From Kytococcus aerolatus (GTDB lineage Bacteria; Actinomycetota; Actinomycetes; Actinomycetales; Dermatophilaceae): 64,000 bases of DNA. The translations under genes and the position numbers were made by a program. The stretch's first letter is position 1. Every line of letters begins with the position of its first letter. This document shows, one piece after another, positions 37,071-45,150 of this stretch. A model generated the notes under the pieces. That model saw only the letters and a program-made list of their open reading frames with translations. It was not told the DNA's origin and did no database searches. The stretch spans positions 23,868 through 87,867 of the forward strand of contig NZ_FYEZ01000004.1 of NCBI RefSeq assembly GCF_900187395.1. The letters are read 5' to 3'.

Positions 37071-38294
37071 TCAGCCCAGGCGCTCGATGATCATCGCCAT
37101 GCCCTGGCCGCCGCCCACGCACATCGACTCCATGGCGAGCTCGGCGTCGTGCTCCTGCATGGCGTGGAGCAGGGTGGTGGTGATGCGGGCTCCGGTCATC
37201 CCGAAGGGGTGCCCCAGCGCGATCGCGCCCCCGTGGACGTTGAGCTTCTCGAGGTCCATCCCGAGGTCGTCGGCGCTGGGGAGGACCTGCGCGGCGAAGG
37301 CCTCGTTGATCTCGTAGAGGTCCAGGTCGTCGATGGTCACCCCGGCGCGCTGCATCGCCTGCCGGCAGGCGTCCACCGGGCCCAGCCCCATGATCTCCGG
37401 GGAGAGGGCGGAGACGCCGGTGGAGACGATCCGGGCCAGCGGGGTGAGCCCCAGCTCCTTCGCCCGGGTGTCGCTCATGATGACCAGGGCGGCGGCCCCG
37501 TCGTTCAGCGGGCAGCAGTTGCCGGCGGTGACCGTGCCGTCCTCGCGGAAGACCGGCTGCAGGGCCTGCACCTTCTCCAGCGTGGTGCCGAAGCGGGGAC
37601 CGTCGTCGGTGGCGTGGGTGGAGCCGTCGGGCAGGGTGACCGGGGTGATCTCCCGGGCCGTGATGCCGGCCCGGGCTGCCGCCTCCGCCCGGTTCTGCGA
37701 GATGACCGCCCACTCGTCCTGCCGCTGCCGGGAGACCCCGCGGTGGGTGGCCACGTTCTCGGCGGTCTGCCCCATCGAGAGGTAGACGTCCGGGAGCAGC
37801 CCCTCGGCGCGGGGATCGGTCCAGGTGGCGTTCTCGGCGACGGTCCGGGCGGAGCGGGCCTGGGCCTCGGCGAAGCGGGGGTTGTGCCAGTCGGCCTTGC
37901 TCAGCCCGGCGGCGGACAGGTCGGGATAGCGGGAGACGCACTCGACGCCGCCGGAGACGAAGACGTCGCCCTCACCGGCCCGGATGGCGTGCATCGCCAT
38001 CCGGGTGGTCTGCACGGAGGAGGCGCAGAAGCGGTTCACGGTCGCCCCGGGCAGGTGGTCCAGGCCGGCCAGGACGGCCACGATCCGCGCCATGTTGAAC
38101 CCGTGCTCGGCCCACGGCTCGGCGCACCCCAGGTAGAAGTCGTCGATCTCCGCCGGGTCCAGCTCGGGTACCTTCGCCAGGGCCGCCTGCACCACCTGCG
38201 CGGCGAGTTCGTCCGGGCGCACGTCCTGCAGGCTCCCCTTGTGGGCGCGGCCGATGGGGGAACGTGTCGCGGAGACGATGACGGCTTCGGGCAT
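37071..38294 (-). CDS. Thiolase (acetyl-CoA C-acyltransferase)
   Basis: A 407-residue thiolase that cleaves 3-ketoacyl-CoA or condenses acyl-CoAs. The catalytic set is complete: nucleophile Cys90 in NRFCASSVQTT, the NEAF segment, His in GGAIALGHPFGMTGAR and the second Cys in MCVGGGQGM. Length fits FadA/FadI types. It lies 64 nt downstream of the SGNH hydrolase on the same strand and so may belong to the olefin operon transcript, where it could feed or drain the acyl-CoA pool. That link is inference from position. Confidence 0.94.
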   Translation of the reverse strand: MPEAVIVSATRSPIGRAHKGSLQDVRPDELAAQVVQAALAKVPELDPAEIDDFYLGCAEPWAEHGFNMARIVAVLAGLDHLPGATVNRFCASSVQTTRMAMHAIRAGEGDVFVSGGVECVSRYPDLSAAGLSKADWHNPRFAEAQARSARTVAENATWTDPRAEGLLPDVYLSMGQTAENVATHRGVSRQRQDEWAVISQNRAEAAARAGITAREITPVTLPDGSTHATDDGPRFGTTLEKVQALQPVFREDGTVTAGNCCPLNDGAAALVIMSDTRAKELGLTPLARIVSTGVSALSPEIMGLGPVDACRQAMQRAGVTIDDLDLYEINEAFAAQVLPSADDLGMDLEKLNVHGGAIALGHPFGMTGARITTTLLHAMQEHDAELAMESMCVGGGQGMAMIIERLG

Positions 38295-38358
38295 GACAAC
38301 TCCTGCGTGCTGGTCGGTCCCCGGTGGGGAGGCGTCCGGCCAGTCTAGGTGTTCGAGG

Positions 38359-39444
38359 TCACATTCCCTCGGGATGGTTGAAGGGCACCGGGCGTGGCGG
38401 GGCGGCGGTGTCCGCGTCGTCCCCGGGGTCCTGCCGGCGACGGCGCACCAGCGCTCCCAGTCGCCCCACCCCCTGACGGCGCTGCTCCTGCGCGTCCTCG
38501 CCGGCCCCGAGCACCTCGGTGCCCTCCTGGGCAGCGGCCCGGATGGCGGCCCGGGAGAGGGAGAGCCGGTCGGCGGTCTCCACCACGGCCCCCTCCGCCC
38601 GCGCCCGGTCGCGCTCGCCCACGGGGAGGTGGAGCGCGTCGAGCAGGGAGGGGACGATCACTCGGGCAGCCCGCTGGTAGCCCTGCGCCGAGGGGTGGAA
38701 GCGGTCGGTGTGGAACATCCGGTCGGGGTCGTCGAGGAAGGCGCGGGTGATGAGCGAACCCAGCGAGACGGTGCGTCCGCCGGCCTCCACGACGGCCACG
38801 GTCTGGGCGGCGGCGTAACCGCGGGAGCGCTGCTGCATGAGCCAGCGCAGGGGCTGGCCCAGGGAGGCGATCATCCCGAAGTCCGGGCAGGTGGCCACGA
38901 CCACCTCGGCCCCGGCCCCCACCAGCCGGCGGACGGCCTCGGAGAGGGCCGCCAGACAGGCGTCCCGGTCGGCGAACTGGGCGATGTCGTTGCCGCCGAT
39001 GGAGAGCAGCACCAGGTCCGGCTGGGGGAAGTGCGCCAGGGCCCGGTCCACCTGCTCGGGGAGGCCCAGCGAGGTCACCGAGTTCACCGCGGTGGAGTGC
39101 AGGTGCACGGGCCGCCCGGAGACCTCCGCGATGCGGCGGGCACAGCGGGCGCCGATCGTCTGCCCGGGGCGCTGCGCGCCGATCCCGTTGGCCACCGAGT
39201 CACCCATCACCACGAGCTGCCAGGGGGCGGACTCCCCGGGGCCGTAGACCCCCTGGTCGTCCGGCGCGTTCCCGGGGCTGCCGTCGGAGAGCTGGCTGGC
39301 CTGCCACAGCTGGAGGCCCACGGTGCCGACCCCCAGCAGCCCGGCCCCGGCCACGGTCACGGCAGCCGGCTGTGCCGCTCCTGCCGCCACGCGGGACGCC
39401 ACCCTCAGCCCCCGCCCGATGGCGTCCTGCGCCCAGTGGTTCAC
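38359..39444 (-). CDS. SGNH/GDSL hydrolase coupled to the olefin genes
   Basis: A 361-residue esterase-type enzyme. A hydrophobic segment at about residues 25-50 anchors it, followed by the SGNH blocks: GDS with nucleophile Ser83 (VVMGDSVANGIGA), SIGGNDI and the catalytic pair in DRFHPSAQGY. The last 75 residues are charged, Arg-rich and probably disordered. Relatives act as lysophospholipases, lipases or acyl esterases. GTG 39444 overlaps the oleD stop (GTGA), so it is translationally coupled as the fourth gene of the operon. It could supply fatty acids from lipid, but no olefin role is established for this family. Confidence 0.88.
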   Translation of the reverse strand: MNHWAQDAIGRGLRVASRVAAGAAQPAAVTVAGAGLLGVGTVGLQLWQASQLSDGSPGNAPDDQGVYGPGESAPWQLVVMGDSVANGIGAQRPGQTIGARCARRIAEVSGRPVHLHSTAVNSVTSLGLPEQVDRALAHFPQPDLVLLSIGGNDIAQFADRDACLAALSEAVRRLVGAGAEVVVATCPDFGMIASLGQPLRWLMQQRSRGYAAAQTVAVVEAGGRTVSLGSLITRAFLDDPDRMFHTDRFHPSAQGYQRAARVIVPSLLDALHLPVGERDRARAEGAVVETADRLSLSRAAIRAAAQEGTEVLGAGEDAQEQRRQGVGRLGALVRRRRQDPGDDADTAAPPRPVPFNHPEGM

Positions 39445-40430
39445 TGCGCCTCCCGCAGCCGCTCCAGTCCGTCGTCGAGGGAGACGGACGGCCGCCACTG
39501 CAGGGCGGTGTGCGTCTCCCGTTGGGTGAACCAGTGGGCGGTGGTGAGTTGTTCCACCAGGAAGTGCGTGAGCGGCGGCTCGGTGATGGGGCGGACGTTC
39601 TCCGCCGCGGCGACGGCCAGGTCGACGGCGTGCCCGGCCACCCCGGCCGGGGTCGGGCCGATGGTCAGCCGCGGCATCGGGGCGCCGTGCGCGGCGAGGA
39701 TCCCGGCAATGAGCTCCCCGACGGGCCGGGGCTCGTCGTTGGTCACCACCAGGGCACGGCCGTGGGCGGAGTCGGCCGCTCGGGGGCGGGCGAGGGCGTC
39801 CAGCCCGGCCACCAGGGCGTCGCGGGCGTTGTCGACGTAGGTGGAGTCGACGAGCGCCGCGCCGTCGCCGACCCAGGGGAGCCGGCCGGCCCGGGCGCGT
39901 GCCACGAGGCGGCCGATGAGCTGGGTGTCGCCCGGTCCCCAGACCAGGTGCGGGCGCAGGGCGGTGACCGCGAACCCGGGGCCGTCGGCGGCCAGGGCGA
40001 TGACCTCGGCGGCGGCCTTCGTGCGGGCGTAGCTCCCGCGCGCCCGCACCGGGTCGGCCGGCTCGGCGCCGACGCCCACCAGGGCACTGCCGGCGTGCGC
40101 CACCGAGGGGGAGCTGGTGTGCACGAAGCGCGTCACCCCGGCCTCGCGGGCGGCGTCCACGAGGAGCTGGGTCCCGGTGATGTTCGTCCGCTCGTACTCG
40201 GCGAGCGGGCCCACCACGTTGACCTTGGCAGCCAGGTGCACCACGGCCTCCTGCCCCTCGACCGCCCGGCGGACCGCTGCCGGGTCGTCGACGCTGCCGA
40301 GCACCTCGCGCAGGCCGGAGTCGCTGGGCCGGCGCTGCATGACCGTCACCTCGTCGCCACGCTCGGCCAGGGCACGGGCCACGGCACCGCCGAGCATGCC
40401 CGAGGCGCCGGTCACCAGGACGCGCGTCAC
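39441..40430 (-). CDS. oleD: OleD, 2-alkyl-3-oxoalkanoate reductase
   Basis: A 329-residue extended short-chain dehydrogenase. The NADP(H)-binding motif is VTGASGMLGGA at the N-terminus; the catalytic Ser is at about 106-107 and the Tyr134-x-x-x-Lys138 pair in GSYARTKAA. In the olefin pathway OleD reduces the 2-alkyl-3-keto acid made by OleA to the beta-hydroxy acid. GTG 40430 overlaps the oleBC stop (GTGA). The 3-beta-HSD-like features alone would not fix the function; the cluster context does. Confidence 0.93.
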   Translation of the reverse strand: MTRVLVTGASGMLGGAVARALAERGDEVTVMQRRPSDSGLREVLGSVDDPAAVRRAVEGQEAVVHLAAKVNVVGPLAEYERTNITGTQLLVDAAREAGVTRFVHTSSPSVAHAGSALVGVGAEPADPVRARGSYARTKAAAEVIALAADGPGFAVTALRPHLVWGPGDTQLIGRLVARARAGRLPWVGDGAALVDSTYVDNARDALVAGLDALARPRAADSAHGRALVVTNDEPRPVGELIAGILAAHGAPMPRLTIGPTPAGVAGHAVDLAVAAAENVRPITEPPLTHFLVEQLTTAHWFTQRETHTALQWRPSVSLDDGLERLREAQ

Positions 40431-43198
40431 GGCCGGAACCCCACCCGCGTGACACGGCCCAGCAGCCGCTGACCCAGGCCGGCGACCCCTCGCCCGGAGG
40501 TCGCGTCGCCCTGCCCGGCCAGCACCCGCGAGGCCCAGCGGGCCAGGGCGGTGCGGTCGATCTTCGAGGCGTGGCGGATGTCGACCGGGAGCCGGTCGCG
40601 CACCAGGACGGCGGCGACGGGTGCCGTTCCCGGGCCGTCGCCGGCCGCCCGGCGCACCGCGGCGGCCAGGTCCGGTGCCGCCACCGGCGAGTCGCCGTGC
40701 AGGCGGGCGTCCACTCCCCGCTCGGGGACCAGCACGACCGCCACCCGCTGCCGACCGGCCGGGCCGATCCCGACGACCGCCGCGCTGCGCACGGCCTCGA
40801 TCCGCTCCACCCGGGACTCGATGCCACCGGGGGTCACTGGTCCGCGCTCGGTGGTGACGGTGTGGATGCCGCGACCCTCGATCCAGAGCCGTCCCTGCGC
40901 GTCGAGGTGCCCGATGTCCCCGGTGCGGTGCCAGCCGGTCGGGTGGGCGGTGTGGCGCTGGGTGCCCCAGAGGCGGTCGTAGTGGCTCTTGACGTGCGGG
41001 GCGCGGGCCACGACCTCCCCGGAGACGTCCGGTGCGTCGGTGAGGCTGTCGTCCTCGCCCGGGGCCCCGTCGGCGGCGAGCGGTGCGATGCGGAGGGTCA
41101 CCCCCGGCACGGGGCGGCCGACGCACACACCGGCGTGGGCCGCCAGGTCCTGCGCCGCCACGGTCCGCGGGTCGGTGCTCGTGAGCGGCAGGGCCTCGGT
41201 CATCCCGTAGGGGGTGATCGTCGCCGCGTTCGGCACCAGCCGGGCCACGTCCTCCAGCAGGGCCACCGGCACCGGGGCGCCGGCGGACATCACGAGGCGC
41301 ACTCCGTCGAGCGTGCCGTGGGCCGGGTCGTGGGTGGCCACGATGTTGCGCAGGGCGGCCGGCGAGGCGAAGACGACGTCGGCGTCCACCGCCTCGACCG
41401 CCTCGACGAGGGCGGCCGCGGTGAGCGTGTCCGGCTGCGTGACGTCCATGTCCGGCACGGCGGAGGTCATGCCCAGCGCCGGCCCGTAGAGCGCGAAGGG
41501 CGCGAAGGCGGCCACGAGGGACTCCCCGCCGCGCAGCTCCAGCGCCTGCTCGATGACGTCGCGCTGGGCGAGCAGCTGCCGGTGCCGGTAGACCACGCCC
41601 TTGGGTGGGCCGGTGGCCCCGGAGGTGAAGAGCACGGCGGCCTCGTCGTCCGGGGTGGGGGTCGGCAGCGGCTCGGGGGCCGGGCCGGTGGTCGGGTCCC
41701 CGGCCCGCAGGTCGGTCAGCGTGAGCAGGGCGTCGACGGCGCGCCGCTCGGCCCGGGCGGCCCGCCCGGTGCGCTCGCTGACCAGGACCCGGGTGCCCTC
41801 CACGCCGAGTGCCCGGACGGCGGCCAGGCCCTTGGCGATGCCGATGACGTACTGCGGGTCGGCGCTGCGCAGGGCCCCGGCCATGGGGGCCACGCCGAGG
41901 CCGGCGTCGGCCACGACGACCGAGCCACCGGCGCGCCAGACGGCGTACACGACCGCGGTGAGGTCGATGCCCGGCGGCACGAGGACGGCCACCCGGGTGC
42001 CCCGCTGGACGCCGAGGCGGCGCAGGCCGCGGGCGAGCTGCTCGACCTCCTGCTCGAGGGCGCCGAAGGTGATGCTCCGGCGTCGGTCGCCGCCGAGCTC
42101 GGTGATGGCCGTCGCGTCCGGGTCGTCCTGGGCACGGGCGGTGAGGCGGGACCAGATCGGGCCGCTCGACGCCGCGGCGTCCACGGCGGGATCCGTGGGC
42201 TCCGTGCCGGGGGCGGTCGCCGGAGCGGTGCGCTCGTCGGTCAGCCACTCCCAGGCCAGGTCGACCCCCTCGGGCCGGTCCTCCAGGACCAGGTGGGAGG
42301 CGTCGGCCCAGCGGTGCACGTCGGCGCCCGGCAGGCGCTCCAGCAGGTCGCGCAGGTAGCGGTCGGTGAACACCGGGTCCTTCGCGCCCCACAGCACGAG
42401 CGCCGGCACCCCGCGCTCGCCGAGCCGGCGGACCCCCTCGGCCACCTCGACGAGCGTGGAGCGGCTCGGGTGGTCGGCCTCGAGCGGGATGTCGGCGACG
42501 AACTCACCGACCGCCCGGCGGGAGGCGGCGTCCGGGTAGGGGGAGGCCAGGGCGCGGGCGATCTCCCGGGACGGGCCGGGGCGGCCCACCAGGGAGGCGG
42601 CCCGCACGAAGGTCGGGGTGCCCACGGTGGCCAGCTCGTGGAGCCGGGCGGCGCGGGCGGCCCGGATACCCGGGGGCACCCGGTCGTCGGGCTGCCACAG
42701 GGCGGTGTTGGTGGCCACCACGGAGGCGATCGGGGCGTCGGTGCGTGCCGCCCAGCCGAGACCGATGGCGCCGCCCCAGTCGTGCACCATCACCGAGACG
42801 GCCCGGCCGGCGCTCCCGGGACCGACCACACCCAGCGCGCGGAGCGCCAGGTCGAGGTCCTCGATGCGGTGGGGGAGGTGCCGGAAGGTCTCCGGGCGCT
42901 CGCTGTGCCCCATGCCGACGTGGTCGACGGCGACCACGCGCCACCCGGCGGGGGCCTGGGCCAGGACGCGGCGCCAGAGGTAGGACCAGGTGGGGTTGCC
43001 GTGCACACAGACCAGGACCCGCTCCACCGCGTCGAGGTCGGCGCCCTCGGCCTGGAGGGCCGGGGAGTGGGTGTCCAGGACGGCCATGGTGGTGGCCGCG
43101 TGCCCGTCGTGGGCGGGGATCTCGACGTGGTGCTGCCAGCGCGGGTCGACCTGCGGCAGCTCCTCCAAGGGGGTCCACTGTGCGGCCACCGGGATCAC
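40427..43198 (-). CDS. oleBC: OleBC fusion: beta-lactone decarboxylase plus beta-lactone synthetase
   Basis: A 923-residue two-domain enzyme. Residues 1-320 are OleB, an alpha/beta hydrolase of the haloalkane-dehalogenase type with HGNPTWSYLWRRVL, nucleophile Asp140 in MVHDWGG and His302; it decarboxylates a beta-lactone to a cis-olefin. After a Thr/Pro/Ala linker, residues 346-923 are OleC, an AMP-ligase fold with LFTSGATGPPKGVVYRH; it closes the beta-hydroxy acid to the beta-lactone with ATP. The fused form is known from actinobacteria including Micrococcus luteus. GTG 43198 overlaps the oleA stop; a second GTG at 43201 is equally possible. Confidence 0.95.
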   Translation of the reverse strand: MIPVAAQWTPLEELPQVDPRWQHHVEIPAHDGHAATTMAVLDTHSPALQAEGADLDAVERVLVCVHGNPTWSYLWRRVLAQAPAGWRVVAVDHVGMGHSERPETFRHLPHRIEDLDLALRALGVVGPGSAGRAVSVMVHDWGGAIGLGWAARTDAPIASVVATNTALWQPDDRVPPGIRAARAARLHELATVGTPTFVRAASLVGRPGPSREIARALASPYPDAASRRAVGEFVADIPLEADHPSRSTLVEVAEGVRRLGERGVPALVLWGAKDPVFTDRYLRDLLERLPGADVHRWADASHLVLEDRPEGVDLAWEWLTDERTAPATAPGTEPTDPAVDAAASSGPIWSRLTARAQDDPDATAITELGGDRRRSITFGALEQEVEQLARGLRRLGVQRGTRVAVLVPPGIDLTAVVYAVWRAGGSVVVADAGLGVAPMAGALRSADPQYVIGIAKGLAAVRALGVEGTRVLVSERTGRAARAERRAVDALLTLTDLRAGDPTTGPAPEPLPTPTPDDEAAVLFTSGATGPPKGVVYRHRQLLAQRDVIEQALELRGGESLVAAFAPFALYGPALGMTSAVPDMDVTQPDTLTAAALVEAVEAVDADVVFASPAALRNIVATHDPAHGTLDGVRLVMSAGAPVPVALLEDVARLVPNAATITPYGMTEALPLTSTDPRTVAAQDLAAHAGVCVGRPVPGVTLRIAPLAADGAPGEDDSLTDAPDVSGEVVARAPHVKSHYDRLWGTQRHTAHPTGWHRTGDIGHLDAQGRLWIEGRGIHTVTTERGPVTPGGIESRVERIEAVRSAAVVGIGPAGRQRVAVVLVPERGVDARLHGDSPVAAPDLAAAVRRAAGDGPGTAPVAAVLVRDRLPVDIRHASKIDRTALARWASRVLAGQGDATSGRGVAGLGQRLLGRVTRVGFRP

Positions 43199-44217
43199 CA
43201 CTCGATCTCTGCGCAGCAGGCGTTGAGCCCGGAGCCGATGCCCATGAGCAGGACGCGGTCGCCGCGCTCCAGGGTCGGGGCCTCCAGGGCGAGGGTGAAG
43301 GGCACGGCGGCCGGCCCCATGTTCCCGAACTGGGGGAAGGTGCGGGGCACCTTGGTGCCGTCGAGGCCGAGGCGGTCGCACACCTGCTCGGTGTGCACCG
43401 TGGAGACCTGGTGGATGACGTAGCGGTCGAGATCCTGCCAGTCGAACTCCTCGGAGGCCTCCTCCCAGAGGGCCTCGGAGAGGGCGATGCCTGCCTCCTG
43501 GAGGGCGACCGAGTCGGTGGTCATCCGGTCGAAGTCGCCGACGCACAGCTCGTTGTGCTCGGTGGCGGCCCGCGAGACGCCGCCGACGAAGCGGTGGCCC
43601 TCGGGGTGCTGGTCGGTGCGGCCGAGCACCATCGCCGCGGCGCCCGAGCCGAGGGTGAGCGTGGCCAGCTGCTGGAGGATGTCCTCGGCGGTGGTCGGCT
43701 CCTCGGAGAGCCGGGCCAGGGTGCGCTCGTGGGTGTCCCGGGTGGTCTCGGCGTTGACGATCAGCGCGTAGTCGATCTGCCCGGAGTCGATCATCGCGGC
43801 GGCGATCTGCATGCCGTTGACGAACCCGAGGCAGGCGTTGGTCACGTCGAAGTTCATGGCGCTGCGGGGCAGTCCGAGCAGGTCGTGCACCTTCACGGCG
43901 GTGGACGGCTCGAGGTGGTCCCGGCTCACGGAGGTGTTGACCATGAGCCCGATCTGCTCGGGGCGGACCCCGGCGTCGTGGAGGGCCCGGCGTCCGGCCT
44001 CGGCCGCGGCCTCGGTGAAGTGCACGTCCTCCGGCCACCACCGTCGCTCCTTGATGCCCACGAGGCGTGTGAGCACCCCGGGGACCAGCCGGTTGCGGCG
44101 CAGCGAGGTCATGATGCGCTCGTCGAACTCGGCCGAGGTGTGGACCTCCGGAGCCTGCAGGGCGGTCACGGAGAGCACCGAGGTGTTGGTGTGTCGGAAG
44201 GTGGCGTTGCCGGGCAT
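43195..44217 (-). CDS. oleA: OleA, acyl-CoA head-to-head condensing enzyme
   Basis: A 340-residue thiolase-fold (FabH-like) enzyme that joins two fatty acyl-CoAs to a 2-alkyl-3-keto acid, the first step of long-chain olefin synthesis. The catalytic residues line up with Xanthomonas OleA at constant offsets: Cys129 in VTNACLGF, His269 in YVIHQVSTVH, Asn299 in FGNMGP and Glu103 in HLEPS, the base distinctive of OleA. ATG 44217 is the natural start for the N-terminus NATFRHTN. It heads the oleA-oleBC-oleD-SGNH operon and is divergent from an ABC exporter, sharing a 126-bp promoter region. Confidence 0.96.
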   Translation of the reverse strand: MPGNATFRHTNTSVLSVTALQAPEVHTSAEFDERIMTSLRRNRLVPGVLTRLVGIKERRWWPEDVHFTEAAAEAGRRALHDAGVRPEQIGLMVNTSVSRDHLEPSTAVKVHDLLGLPRSAMNFDVTNACLGFVNGMQIAAAMIDSGQIDYALIVNAETTRDTHERTLARLSEEPTTAEDILQQLATLTLGSGAAAMVLGRTDQHPEGHRFVGGVSRAATEHNELCVGDFDRMTTDSVALQEAGIALSEALWEEASEEFDWQDLDRYVIHQVSTVHTEQVCDRLGLDGTKVPRTFPQFGNMGPAAVPFTLALEAPTLERGDRVLLMGIGSGLNACCAEIEW

Positions 44218-44343
44218 GCGCTGTCGGGGGACCTTTCGCGTGGAGGACCGCTGCATCATTCCATGCAGGACGCGGGCGGGCCCCCGGCGGCCTCCGGCCA
44301 CAGGATGAGTCGGCCGGCCCCGGGGGCGGCCTACCCTCCACGC

Positions 44344-45150
44344 ATGGACCACCACGAGGAGCAGGGCCCACGGCCCCCGAGCACGCACCCGCCGGCCATG
44401 GAGTGGAGGGGGCTGAGCAAGACCTTCGACGGGCACCGGGCGGTCGCCGGCGTGGACCTCGTCGTCCCGGCCGGGTCCCTCTTCGGCCTGGTGGGCCCGA
44501 ACGGTGCGGGCAAGACGACGGCACTCTCGATGGCGACCGGTCTGCTGCGGCCCGACGAGGGCACGGCCAGCGTGCTGGGCCACGACGTGTGGGCCGACCC
44601 GGCCCGGGCCAAGGGCCTCATGGGGGTGCTGCCGGACGGGGTGCGCCTCTTCGACCGGCTCAGCGGGCGGGAGCTCGTGACCTATGCCGGGCGGCTGCAC
44701 GGCCTCCCCCGGGAGCTCGCCGCCGAGCGGGCCGCGGACCTGCTGCGCGTGCTCGGGCTGGAGGCCGCCGGGGAGAAGCTCGTCGTCGACTACTCGGCGG
44801 GCATGACCAAGAAGATCGGGCTGGCTTGCGCGCTGGTGCACGCTCCGCGCCTGCTGGTGCTCGATGAGCCCTTCGAGGCGGTCGACCCCGTCTCCGGCCA
44901 GGGCATCCGCACGCTGCTGCGCGAGTTCGTGGCCGGCGGGGGGACGGTCGTGCTCAGCTCGCACGTCATGGAGCTGGTGGAGACGCTGTGCACGCACGTG
45001 GCCGTGCTCGCCGCGGGGCGGCTCGTGGCCGCCGGGCCGGTGGACGAGGTGCGGGCCGGGTCCAGCCTGCAGGACCGCTTCCTGCACATCGTCGGTGCAC
45101 CCGAGGGGTCGACGGGAGGTCTGCCGTGGTTGGCGAGCTCGTCGGTCTGA
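44344..45150 (+). CDS. ABC exporter ATPase divergent from the ole operon
   Basis: A 268-residue ABC ATPase with Walker A GPNGAGKTT, signature YSAGMTKK (degenerate, last position Lys) and Walker B LLVLDEPFEAVDPVS. An extra Pro/His-rich N-terminus of about 18 residues precedes the domain. It overlaps the downstream permease gene by 25 bp. ATG 44344 is 6 nt from TACCCT (44332-44337), so leaderless. Divergence from oleA raises the idea that it moves a membrane lipid or olefin, without direct evidence. Confidence 0.92.
   Translation: MDHHEEQGPRPPSTHPPAMEWRGLSKTFDGHRAVAGVDLVVPAGSLFGLVGPNGAGKTTALSMATGLLRPDEGTASVLGHDVWADPARAKGLMGVLPDGVRLFDRLSGRELVTYAGRLHGLPRELAAERAADLLRVLGLEAAGEKLVVDYSAGMTKKIGLACALVHAPRLLVLDEPFEAVDPVSGQGIRTLLREFVAGGGTVVLSSHVMELVETLCTHVAVLAAGRLVAAGPVDEVRAGSSLQDRFLHIVGAPEGSTGGLPWLASSSV

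Noticed and set aside
42745..44343. Large plus-strand frame across oleA
   Set aside because: It is antisense to oleA and oleBC, whose active sites are intact; only the segment from 44344 is a real gene.
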